From: an uncultured Eubacteriales bacterium
GTDB lineage: Bacteria > Bacillota > Clostridia > Christensenellales > Borkfalkiaceae
DNA length: 6,352 bases
Direction: 5' to 3'
NCBI GenBank assembly: GCA_900556195.1
Contig: USOJ01000069.1
Location: 1 to 6,352, forward strand
The notes below the pieces were generated by a model, which saw only the letters and a program-made list of their open reading frames with translations, made no database searches and was not told the DNA's origin. A program made the translations under genes and the position numbers. Shown piece after piece: positions 1-5,989 of this stretch (positions within the stretch are counted from its first letter, which is position 1; every line of letters starts with the position of its first letter).

Positions 1-65
1 CCGCAGCCCGGACAGAACGCCGCATTGTCCGGGACGGGTTTGCCGCAATGATTGCAAAACGTCAT
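1..65 (-). CDS. zinc-ribbon protein, N-terminal fragment
   Basis: This is the first 21 codons of a minus-strand gene that runs off the left edge of the window. The visible peptide begins MTFCNHCGKPVPDNAAFCPG and continues with CG, so it has the CxxC-(11)-CxxC spacing of the short zinc-ribbon domain found at the N-terminus of many Bacillota proteins. In that family four cysteines bind one zinc, and the ribbon is usually followed by a linker and either membrane segments or another domain, none of which can be seen here. The start is well supported by a perfect AGGAGG ribosome binding site (complement of 75-80) nine bases upstream. A promoter and an inverted repeat lie upstream. The overall function cannot be told from the ribbon alone. 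Confidence 0.8.
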   Translation of the reverse strand, partial: MTFCNHCGKPVPDNAAFCPGC

Positions 66-90
66 AAAAACATTCCTCCTCGTAGAATAA

Positions 91-116
91 GATAGCGGCG
101 AAATATTTTCGCTATC
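91..116 (-). repeat. inverted repeat in the leader of the zinc-ribbon gene
   Basis: The 26 bases can pair in two overlapping ways. One uses 7-bp arms, 91-97 with 110-116 (GATAGCG/CGCTATC), around a 12-nt loop. The other pairs 91-94 with 113-116 and 98-103 with 107-112 (GCGAAA/TTTCGC) around a 3-nt loop, with 95-97 bulged, because GCG occurs twice in a row. The repeat begins about where minus-strand transcription should start and ends ten bases before the AGGAGG site. It could be an operator covering the start site or a 5' hairpin on the mRNA. There is no T-tract, so it is not a terminator. Confidence 0.55.
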
Positions 117-122
117 AGTATC

Positions 123-152
123 ATTATAATCGATAAACTTAAATTTTGTGAA
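123..152 (-). promoter_or_regulatory. sigma-A-like promoter for the zinc-ribbon gene
   Basis: Read on the minus strand, a -35 box TTCACA (complement of 147-152, five of six consensus bases) is followed by an 18-nt spacer and a perfect -10 box TATAAT (complement of 123-128). The predicted start of transcription is near 116, giving a leader of about 50 nt. It is divergent from the promoter at 167-195, with the two -35 boxes only 14 nt apart. Confidence 0.6.
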
Positions 153-166
153 TGACGGGTTTTTAC

Positions 167-195
167 TTGTAAAAATAATTTATTTTAAGTATAAT
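167..195 (+). promoter_or_regulatory. sigma-A-like promoter for the ECF-coaX-ispG-polC' operon
   Basis: A -35 box TTGTAA (167-172) is separated by exactly 17 nt from a perfect -10 box TATAAT (190-195). Transcription should start near 201-203, about 85 nt before the first start codon. The surrounding DNA is AT-rich, as expected of a strong promoter. No other good promoter is seen before the end of the fourth gene, so it probably drives all four overlapping genes. Confidence 0.65.
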
Positions 196-202
196 AATAA
201 AC

Positions 203-287
203 GGCGAGCACCTTTCAAGGGTTCGACCAAGTAATTACATACTATTTTTTTACGGATATTCTTAATTGAAATCCGATAGGAGTCAAC
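203..287 (+). promoter_or_regulatory. structured 5' leader of the ECF transporter gene
   Basis: Two hairpins can be drawn. The first, 205-225, pairs CGA (205-207) with TCG (223-225) and ACC (210-212) with GGT (220-222), extended by weaker pairs around a small loop, with GC bulged at 208-209. The second, 253-275, pairs CGGAT with ATCCG (271-275) and TTC (259-261) with GAA (268-270), and ends three bases before the AGGAG site at 278-282. A run of seven T at 245-251 lies between them, preceded by only a weak 4-bp stem. I do not recognise a known riboswitch class. The leader may merely be structured, or may regulate a vitamin-uptake operon. Confidence 0.35.
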
Positions 288-881
288 ATGGAAAAAGAGA
301 AGTTTTTTTCGGCTAAAAAATTAGCCGCGCTCGCAATGCTCACGGCGCTCGTGATCGTATTGCAGATTTTCGGAAGTTATTTTGCGATCGGCGCGGTCAG
401 ATTATCTTTCGTTCTTATACCGATTGTCGTAGGGGCGATCGTTTTAGGTCCGCTTTACGGCGCATTTTTAGGTTTCGTTTTCGGAGCGGTAACTTATATT
501 ATGGGCATAGTCGGCTTGGATCCGTTTACACAGGTATTGTTTACCGAACACCCGTTTCTGACCGCGCTTACGTGCTTTATCAAAGCGATTGCCGCGGGAT
601 TTTTATCGGGACTTGCGTATAAATTTATAAAAAGCAAAAGCGAACTCGCCGCGGTTTTCGTTGCGGCTGCGGTTGCGCCGATCGTAAACACGGGTATATT
701 CATTTTAGGCGCGCTTACGATGTACGACTCTATAAATGCCCTGGCTGTCGCGAAGAACGCGAGCGTCGTTTATTTTTTATTTATTTTGTGCGCGGGCGTT
801 AATTTTTTAATAGAATTTGCGTTGAATATGGTACTCGCGCCATCGGTTTGCAGAGTAATCAGGGCGGTCAGAAAAGTATGA
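288..881 (+). CDS. ECF transporter S component (PanT/FolT-like, probable vitamin uptake)
   Basis: A 197-residue, very hydrophobic integral membrane protein with about six predicted membrane helices. It matches the substrate-binding S component of energy-coupling factor transporters (ECF_trnsprt type). The signs are a short basic-acidic N-terminus, a first helix with the AxxxA pattern used by S components to contact EcfT (around residues 13-20), the LGPLYGAFLGFVFG segment near 54-67, and a C-terminal helix with NFLIEFALN (172-180). S components bind a vitamin and work with a shared EcfT/EcfA/EcfA' module, which is not in this window. The start follows an AGGAG site at 278-282. Its stop overlaps the start of coaX as ATGA, so the two are probably translationally coupled. 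That neighbour makes pantothenate the most likely substrate (PanT-like), but folate or another vitamin cannot be excluded from sequence alone. Confidence 0.8.
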   Translation: MEKEKFFSAKKLAALAMLTALVIVLQIFGSYFAIGAVRLSFVLIPIVVGAIVLGPLYGAFLGFVFGAVTYIMGIVGLDPFTQVLFTEHPFLTALTCFIKAIAAGFLSGLAYKFIKSKSELAAVFVAAAVAPIVNTGIFILGALTMYDSINALAVAKNASVVYFLFILCAGVNFLIEFALNMVLAPSVCRVIRAVRKV

Positions 882-1663
882 TTTTTTGTATAGATATAGG
901 CAACAGCAATATAAAATACGCTATTTTCGACGGAAAGGAACTGAAAGCGACTTTCCGCGTTACGTCGCAGAGAAACGCGACGAGCGACGAATACGGCGTT
1001 ATCGTCAGAGATTTATTAAAGTCTGCGGGGATAGAAAAGGAAGACATAAACGGAGTGGTAATGTCGTCGGTTATTCCTTCGCTTAACTACACCATGGAGC
1101 ATATGTGCAGAGACTATCTCGGACATTCTCCGTTGGTGGTCGGTCCCGGCGTAAAAACGGGACTTAATATAAAGGCGGACAATTCGCGTGAAGTCGGCGC
1201 GGACATAATAGTAGACAGCGTAAGCGCGATAAACCGTTACGGTATAGGTACGCCTATAATATGTATAGATTTCGGAACGGCTACGACGTTTGATATTATT
1301 TCGGAAAAAGGCGAACTTATAGGCGTAGTTATCGCTCCCGGCATTAAAGGCTCGCTCGATTCTCTCGTCGGCGGAACTGCAAATCTGCCGAATATAGAAC
1401 TTGAAAAACCGCCGTCAATCATCGCAAAAAACACCGTAAACTGTATGCAGGCGGGCGTTTTATACGGATTTTCGGGGCTTGTAGGCAATATCGTAAACAA
1501 GATAAAAGAAGAGTTGAAGCGCGTCGACGCGAAAGTTATCGCTACGGGAGGACTGGGTAAGTTTATTTATGACGAAACCGAATGCATAGACGTTTTCGAC
1601 GCCACGCTTACTCTTAACGGGCTGCGTATCATCTACGAAATGAATTCGGGGAACAAGAAATGA
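878..1663 (+). CDS. coaX: type III pantothenate kinase
   Basis: CoaX phosphorylates pantothenate with ATP, the first step of coenzyme A synthesis, in the cytoplasm. The 261-residue product has the usual family length and the acetate/sugar-kinase (ASKHA) fold signatures: DIGNSN at 6-11 (phosphate loop), PGVKTG at 90-95, GAD at 107-109 with the expected catalytic Asp109, DFGTATTFD at 131-139, IAPGI at 152-156, KNTV...MQAG at 184-193 and ATGGL at 222-226. The ATG at 878 is chosen over an upstream in-frame TTG at 848 because it puts the invariant D-x-G-N motif at the normal distance from the N-terminus and gives an ATGA overlap with the transporter gene. AGGGCGG at 861-867 is a weak ribosome binding site, which fits translational coupling. 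In the usual GADR motif, Ile110 replaces Arg. This enzyme class needs a monovalent cation such as potassium and is insensitive to CoA feedback. Confidence 0.95.
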   Translation: MIFCIDIGNSNIKYAIFDGKELKATFRVTSQRNATSDEYGVIVRDLLKSAGIEKEDINGVVMSSVIPSLNYTMEHMCRDYLGHSPLVVGPGVKTGLNIKADNSREVGADIIVDSVSAINRYGIGTPIICIDFGTATTFDIISEKGELIGVVIAPGIKGSLDSLVGGTANLPNIELEKPPSIIAKNTVNCMQAGVLYGFSGLVGNIVNKIKEELKRVDAKVIATGGLGKFIYDETECIDVFDATLTLNGLRIIYEMNSGNKK

Positions 1664-2703
1664 GTAAAATCGCTCGTATAGGCAATTTGACGATAGGCGG
1701 CGGAAATAAAATCGCCGTTCAGTCTATGTGCAATATAAAAACGTCGAAAGCGGACGAAGTGATACGGCAAATTATCGACCTCGAAAATATAGGCTGCGAT
1801 ATAATAAGAGTTTCGGTAAAAGACGACGACGACTTAAAAGCGTTGAAAACGATAAAACTTGGCGTAAATATTCCGCTCGTCGCCGATATACATTTCAACT
1901 ACCGTTACGCGCTTTCCGCGATAGACGCGGGCGTGGATAAAATAAGGATAAACCCGGGGAATATCGGCTCGGAAAAGAACGTCGAAGAAGTAGCAAAAGC
2001 CCTTAAATCTTCGGGCGTAGCGGTAAGAGTGGGTTCGAATTCGGGCAGCGTCGAAAAATCGCTTCTCGAAAAGTACGGTAAAAACGAGATATCGCTTGCC
2101 GAAAGCGCGCTTAAAAACGTTGCGATTTTAGAAAAGTACGGAGTCGATAATATCGTCGTTTCGGCAAAGGCTTCTTCCGTTTTACTTACTAAAAAAACTT
2201 ACGAATATCTGAGCCGAAAAACGGACTATCCGCTGCATGTCGGCGTAACGGAAGCGGGTACGATATCGAGCGGAACGGTAAAAAGCGCGATAGGCATAGG
2301 ATCGCTCTTACTCGAAGGTATCGGCGATACGATCCGCGTGTCGCTTACTGCCGACCCGAAAGAAGAAATTTTTGCCGCAAAAAGGATATTGAGAAGCGTG
2401 GGCTTGGATAACGACTACGCGGAGATAATATCTTGCCCGACCTGCGGAAGAACGGAATACGACAGTATTTCTCTTGCCGAAAAAATCGAAAAACTCACGG
2501 CGAACGTGCGTAAACCGATTAAAATAGCGGTAATGGGTTGCGTGGTGAACGGACCGGGAGAGGCGAAAGATTGCGACATCGGCGTCGCGGGCGGCAGCGG
2601 ATATTGCGTATTTTTCAAAAAAGGCGAAGTATATAAAAAAGTGCCTTTCAGTAACGTAGAAGAAGAATTTATAAAGGAAATAGAAGAACTTGTCAACGCT
2701 TGA
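1660..2703 (+). CDS. ispG: 4-hydroxy-3-methylbut-2-en-1-yl diphosphate synthase (IspG/GcpE)
   Basis: IspG is the cytoplasmic iron-sulfur enzyme that reductively converts MEcPP to HMBPP, the penultimate step of the MEP isoprenoid pathway, with electrons from flavodoxin or ferredoxin. The 347-residue product is the ordinary short bacterial form: a TIM-barrel half opening with IAVQSM near 18-23 and INPGNIG at 97-103, then the cluster domain with CPTCGR (Cys259, Cys262) and MGCVVNGPGEA (Cys293, Glu301). These three cysteines and the glutamate are the known ligands of the [4Fe-4S] cluster. The ATG overlaps the coaX stop as ATGA. Gene order ispG followed by a polC-family gene and rimP is typical of Clostridia, although there dxr and rseP usually precede ispG rather than coaX. 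Two unusual cysteines are seen, Cys24 (QSMCN, commonly QSMTN) and Cys305 (DCDIG, commonly DADIG). Confidence 0.96.
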   Translation: MSKIARIGNLTIGGGNKIAVQSMCNIKTSKADEVIRQIIDLENIGCDIIRVSVKDDDDLKALKTIKLGVNIPLVADIHFNYRYALSAIDAGVDKIRINPGNIGSEKNVEEVAKALKSSGVAVRVGSNSGSVEKSLLEKYGKNEISLAESALKNVAILEKYGVDNIVVSAKASSVLLTKKTYEYLSRKTDYPLHVGVTEAGTISSGTVKSAIGIGSLLLEGIGDTIRVSLTADPKEEIFAAKRILRSVGLDNDYAEIISCPTCGRTEYDSISLAEKIEKLTANVRKPIKIAVMGCVVNGPGEAKDCDIGVAGGSGYCVFFKKGEVYKKVPFSNVEEEFIKEIEELVNA

Positions 2704-4222
2704 AAACGAAATACGCGTGATAGACGAAAGTCTTAAAAACGCTAAAATAAAGAAGTTGACCGTACATAAAACCGACAGGGCGGTAGACGCGGAAGTTATA
2801 TGCGATAAAGCGGTTCCCGACGTCGTATGCGACCTCGTTCGTAAGGCAGTGGAAAAGTCGTTACCGCATGGGTTTATAGTCGGCGAAGTAACGGTGTCGA
2901 AAATCCTTGCCGACGGCGAACTTGTTGCAAAATCGGTGCTTGAATTTTTAGAAAAAGAATATAAGGCGGCGGCTCACTCCGTCGATAAAGACGACGTGAT
3001 CGCTCAAAACGACGGCGACGCGTGCAGATATACGATAAAAGTTCACGACGACGCCTACGATTATTTCGTGAACAATAAGGTAACCGAAGCGATAGACGGC
3101 TATCTTTCCGAAATTTATTGCGGAAAGTTTTCGGGCGTAATCGAGACGAAGGGCAGAGCCGAAGTCGATCTTGACGTGATGAAAGTTAAGACGAACGCAG
3201 CCGATTTCGCCGCCATAAGCGTGCGTTCTCTGCACGTTGCCGACCCCGTTAAGTTGTGGGGCGAAGATATCGAAGGTACGGCTATATATATGGCTGACGC
3301 CGAACTCGTTTCGGGCGATGTCTCTTTTGCCGGTACGGTCTCGTCGATAACGCAAAAAGAATCAAAAAAAGGTAAGACTTTTTACGTATTCGAATTCAGC
3401 GATACTACGGCTAAAATTCAGGGTAAGGTATTTTTAACCAAAGAAAAAGAGAAAAAAATCGACAAAATCAACGTCGGAACGCAAATTTTAACGCGGGGGG
3501 ATTTGACTACCTTCAACGGCAGTCCGAGTTATATCATCCGCGATTTATCGTTTTGTATTTTTCCGTCGGATTTCAAACCTGTCGAAAGAAAAGGTAAACC
3601 CGTTCCGCAGGACTATTCGCTTGTTTATCCGTCGTCGATAGAAGACGTAAGTCAGGCGAATTTATTCGCCGTCGAAAAACCCGTAGAGCCTTGCCTTATC
3701 GGCAGAAAATTCGTGGTAGTGGATATAGAAACGACCGGGCTTTCGTTCCTTACGGGCGATAAGATAACCGAAATCGGCGCAGTAAGAATAGAAGACGGTA
3801 AGATTATCGATAAATTTCAGACTCTTATAAATCCCGAACGCGAAATAAGCGAAGAAATTACGCGTATAACGGGCATAGACGACGAAATGGTAAAAGACTC
3901 GCCCGTATTCAAAGACGTAATCGCGGACTTTTATAAATATTGCGACGGGTATACTTTCGTTGCTCATAACATAGAATTCGACTATAAATTTATAAAATTC
4001 CTTGCGTCGAAAGAGGGCTACGTATTTACGAATCCGGGAATAGATACTTACGCTTTGTCTAAATCCGTTCTGCCTGCTCTTAAAAACCATAAACTTAACA
4101 CCGTCTGCGATTACTACGGAATCGAGTTTTTGCACCACAGAGCCTTGTCCGACGCTCAAGCGACGGCGAAAATGCTTATAAAACTTGCCGAAACTCAAAA
4201 AAGTTTACCCGACGGCGATTAA
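2690..4222 (+). CDS. PolC-derived OB-fold/DEDDh exonuclease lacking the PHP and polymerase domains
   Basis: The gene occupies the usual polC position but encodes only about 510 residues, against roughly 1,430 for Gram-positive replicative PolC. In order one sees a PolC-like N-terminal region (about 1-185), an OB fold (about 207-290, with FAGTVSSITQKESKKGKTFY and RDLSF), a proline-containing linker (291-340), and a DEDDh 3'-5' exonuclease (340-500). All five catalytic residues are present: Asp345 and Glu347 in DIETTG, Asp431 in HNIEFD, and His483 and Asp488 in HHRALSD. Neither half of the split PHP domain nor any palm or fingers sequence is present, and the 105 bases downstream are non-coding. 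The start is probably TTG at 2690, overlapping ispG by 14 nt, with AAAGGA at 2673-2678; a GTG at 2717 is an alternative. It is probably an active nuclease that proofreads or repairs in trans. A split PolC is the main alternative. Confidence 0.8.
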   Translation: MSTLENEIRVIDESLKNAKIKKLTVHKTDRAVDAEVICDKAVPDVVCDLVRKAVEKSLPHGFIVGEVTVSKILADGELVAKSVLEFLEKEYKAAAHSVDKDDVIAQNDGDACRYTIKVHDDAYDYFVNNKVTEAIDGYLSEIYCGKFSGVIETKGRAEVDLDVMKVKTNAADFAAISVRSLHVADPVKLWGEDIEGTAIYMADAELVSGDVSFAGTVSSITQKESKKGKTFYVFEFSDTTAKIQGKVFLTKEKEKKIDKINVGTQILTRGDLTTFNGSPSYIIRDLSFCIFPSDFKPVERKGKPVPQDYSLVYPSSIEDVSQANLFAVEKPVEPCLIGRKFVVVDIETTGLSFLTGDKITEIGAVRIEDGKIIDKFQTLINPEREISEEITRITGIDDEMVKDSPVFKDVIADFYKYCDGYTFVAHNIEFDYKFIKFLASKEGYVFTNPGIDTYALSKSVLPALKNHKLNTVCDYYGIEFLHHRALSDAQATAKMLIKLAETQKSLPDGD

Positions 4223-4227
4223 AACGC

Positions 4228-4256
4228 TTGCAATCGCAGGAATAATATGGTATTAT
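4228..4256 (+). promoter_or_regulatory. sigma-A-like promoter with extended -10 for the rimP-nusA operon
   Basis: A -35 box TTGCAA (4228-4233, four of six consensus bases) and a -10 box TATTAT (4251-4256, five of six) are separated by 17 nt. A TG at 4248-4249 provides the extended -10 motif (TGN before the hexamer). Transcription should start near 4263, about 20 nt before the terminator-like hairpin and 65 nt before rimP. It would let the rimP operon be expressed independently of the upstream operon. Confidence 0.6.
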
Positions 4257-4282
4257 GTATACGCTTAATAATACTTAATTGG

Positions 4283-4316
4283 ATTTGAGAGTGGCTGGCC
4301 ACTCTCAAATTTTTAT
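4283..4316 (+). terminator. intrinsic terminator/attenuator in the rimP-nusA leader
   Basis: A perfect 12-bp stem pairs 4283-4294 with 4299-4310 around the loop CTGG, and is followed by a T run at 4310-4314 that is broken by A at 4315. The hairpin sits after the predicted rimP promoter and immediately before the AAGGAGG ribosome binding site (4317-4323). It can therefore end transcripts from the upstream operon and also attenuate those from the rimP promoter. In Bacillus subtilis nusA is known to be autoregulated by attenuation in the leader of this operon without an antiterminator structure, and NusA-dependent terminators often have interrupted U-tracts. The same role here is inference. No competing antiterminator is visible. 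Confidence 0.75.
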
Positions 4317-4327
4317 AAGGAGGAGTT

Positions 4328-4789
4328 ATGAAGTTTAAGCCCGAATCGGAAATAAGAGATTTTCTTCTTCCTACTGCCGATAATCTCGGTATCGAAATAG
4401 TCGAAGTCGAAACGAAAATTTCAAAAAATCCGTCGCTTACCGTTTATATCGACACCGATAACGGAGTGGATTTGGACACTTGCGAAAAATTCCATAACGC
4501 CATAGATTCTCTTCTCGACGAGTTCGATCCGTCGTTCGGCGCGTCGTACACGCTCAACGTTTCGAGTCCCGGGCTTGACAGGCCTTTCAAGACCGACAGA
4601 GATTACGAAAAGAACGTCGGCGAAGAAGTCGAACTGAAACTCTTTGCGCCGATGAAAGGCAAAAAGAATTTCGAATGCGTATTGGACGGTTACGACGGTA
4701 AAAACGTCTACGTCGTAATCGACGGAATACGGCAAACCGTACCTTTGAATAAAATTGCGAAAATCAATCGCTTAATAAAATTCGATTAA
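4328..4789 (+). CDS. rimP: ribosome maturation factor RimP
   Basis: RimP binds the assembling 30S subunit and helps its maturation. The 153-residue product has the normal length and two-domain layout: an alpha/beta N-terminal domain (about 1-80) with LGIEIVEVE near 19-27, the family signature YTLNVSSPGLDRPFKT ending in a DRDYE segment, and a small C-terminal SH3-like barrel (about 90-153). The ATG follows a strong AAGGAGG at 4317-4323 and AGGAG at 4321-4325. It is the first gene of the conserved rimP-nusA-ylxR-ylxQ-infB operon, and transcripts entering it must read through the hairpin at 4283-4310. Fifty-one bases separate it from nusA. Confidence 0.95.
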   Translation: MKFKPESEIRDFLLPTADNLGIEIVEVETKISKNPSLTVYIDTDNGVDLDTCEKFHNAIDSLLDEFDPSFGASYTLNVSSPGLDRPFKTDRDYEKNVGEEVELKLFAPMKGKKNFECVLDGYDGKNVYVVIDGIRQTVPLNKIAKINRLIKFD

Positions 4790-4795
4790 AAATTC

Positions 4796-4819
4796 CGCGC
4801 GAAGAAGATTGTTTGCGCG
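4796..4819 (+). other. small GC hairpin between rimP and nusA
   Basis: CGCGC at 4796-4800 can pair with GCGCG at 4815-4819 around a 14-nt purine-rich loop. It stands out in an otherwise AT-rich spacer. No T-tract follows, so it should not terminate transcription. It ends nine bases before the nusA ribosome binding site AAGGAG (4828-4833) and might affect mRNA stability or processing, or be incidental. Confidence 0.35.
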
Positions 4820-4840
4820 TAGAAAATAAGGAGAACATCA

Positions 4841-5950
4841 ATGATCAACAAGGATTTCTTTCAGGCAATAGAAGATCTCGAAGCCCAGAAAGGCATCAAG
4901 CCGGAAATTTTGCTCGAAACGCTTAAAAACGCGCTCGTTTTCGCGTATAAAAAGCATACGGGCGATTCGAGCGACATTGTACTCGATATCAATCAGGAGA
5001 AAAAATCCGTAAAATTCTTTGCCGTTAAAACGGTCGTCGAAGAAGTAACTGATCCCGATAAAGAAATCTCGCTCGAAGACGCAAAACTGATTAAAAAGAC
5101 TTATAAAGTCGGCGACGAAGTAAGGCTCGAATTTATCCCCAAGGAATTCGGTCGTATCGCCGCGCAGACCGCAAAGCAAGTCGTTCTTCAGAAACTTCGC
5201 GAAACCGAAAGAGATCTTACTCTCGCGGAATTTGAAGATAAAGAAAACGAAGCGAAGATATGCACCATAAGAAGAGTAGAAGATAAAAACGTTTACGTCG
5301 AAATCGGCGCCGGCGAAATCGAAGCGGTAATGCTCCCGCAAGATCAGGTTCCGGGCGAAGAATATAAAGTAAACGATAAACTTATGGTCTACGTCAAAAA
5401 AGTGAGAACGGCCGGCAGAAACGCGCAGATTCTCGTTTCGAGAACTTCTACGGGTCTCGTTAAAAAACTTTTCGAAAACGTAGTACCCGAAATCGAGGCG
5501 GGCATAGTCGAAGTCAAAGGTATTTCGCGCGAGCCCGGTCAAAGGACGAAAATTGCCATTTACAGCAATGATCCCAACGTAGACGCGGTAGGCGCGTGCG
5601 TTGGTAATAAAGGGTCGAGAGTAAACGAAGTCGTAAGAGAACTCAACGGCGAAAAAATCGACATCATCGCTTGGAGTGAAGATCCGCTCGAATATATCGC
5701 GAAGGCTCTTTCTCCCGCCAAAGTTCTTAAAGTCAGCGCAAACGAAGGCGAAAAGGCTGCGAGAGTCGTAGTTCCCGACGATAAATTATCGCTTGCCATA
5801 GGTAAAGACGGTCAGAACGCTCGTCTTGCCGCAAGACTTACGGGCTGGAAAATCGACGTAAGAAGCGAAAGCAGAGCAGCGAAAGAAGACGAAGCGGCAA
5901 TGCTTGCGGAAGCCGAAGCGGAAGCAGACGGAGATTTAATCGAAGAATAA
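4841..5950 (+). CDS. nusA: transcription termination/antitermination factor NusA
   Basis: NusA binds RNA polymerase and nascent RNA, promoting pausing and intrinsic termination and taking part in rRNA antitermination. The 369-residue product has the short Gram-positive layout: an RNA-polymerase-binding N-terminal domain (about 1-125, with FIPKEFGRIAAQTAKQV near 98-114), an S1 domain (about 134-200, with NVYVEIG and LPQDQVPGE), KH1 with VGNKGSRV at 254-261, and KH2 with AIGKDGQNARLAA at 319-331. It lacks the C-terminal acidic repeats of enterobacterial NusA and instead ends in a short tail rich in Ala, Glu and Asp (about 343-369). The ATG is seven bases after AAGGAG (4828-4833). As second gene behind the rimP leader terminator, it may control its own synthesis through that hairpin. 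Confidence 0.97.
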   Translation: MINKDFFQAIEDLEAQKGIKPEILLETLKNALVFAYKKHTGDSSDIVLDINQEKKSVKFFAVKTVVEEVTDPDKEISLEDAKLIKKTYKVGDEVRLEFIPKEFGRIAAQTAKQVVLQKLRETERDLTLAEFEDKENEAKICTIRRVEDKNVYVEIGAGEIEAVMLPQDQVPGEEYKVNDKLMVYVKKVRTAGRNAQILVSRTSTGLVKKLFENVVPEIEAGIVEVKGISREPGQRTKIAIYSNDPNVDAVGACVGNKGSRVNEVVRELNGEKIDIIAWSEDPLEYIAKALSPAKVLKVSANEGEKAARVVVPDDKLSLAIGKDGQNARLAARLTGWKIDVRSESRAAKEDEAAMLAEAEAEADGDLIEE

Positions 5951-5989
5951 TCGACAATTGCCTCAAAAAAACTAGTAAATAACGGGTAT

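Noticed and set aside
203..230. GGGTTCGACC resembling a tRNA T-arm.
   Set aside because: There is no acceptor, D-arm or anticodon arm around it on either strand. The bases are better explained by the leader hairpin.
848..877. An upstream TTG start for coaX adding ten residues.
   Set aside because: The added residues lie within the transporter coding sequence and push the D-x-G-N motif away from its normal N-terminal position. The ATG at 878 gives the standard ATGA overlap.
2948..4198. Two minus-strand open frames (2948-3355 and 3662-4198) inside the polC-like gene.
   Set aside because: They lie opposite recognisable OB and exonuclease coding sequence and show the same low-complexity shadow composition.
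4190..4327. The polC-like gene as a frameshifted or intein-split full PolC continuing downstream.
   Set aside because: The 105 bases after the stop contain only a promoter and hairpin leading to rimP. No frame there encodes PHP or polymerase sequence, and the C-terminus has no intein-type cysteine start.
4796..4819. Terminator between rimP and nusA.
   Set aside because: The 5-bp stem has a 14-nt loop and no T-tract after it, and nusA follows with its own good ribosome binding site.
4838..5542. A 234-codon open frame on the minus strand opposite nusA.
   Set aside because: It is antisense to a clearly real gene, has no ribosome binding site, and its Phe/Arg/Tyr-rich product resembles no family. 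It follows from the GAA/GTC/AAA-rich codon use of nusA.
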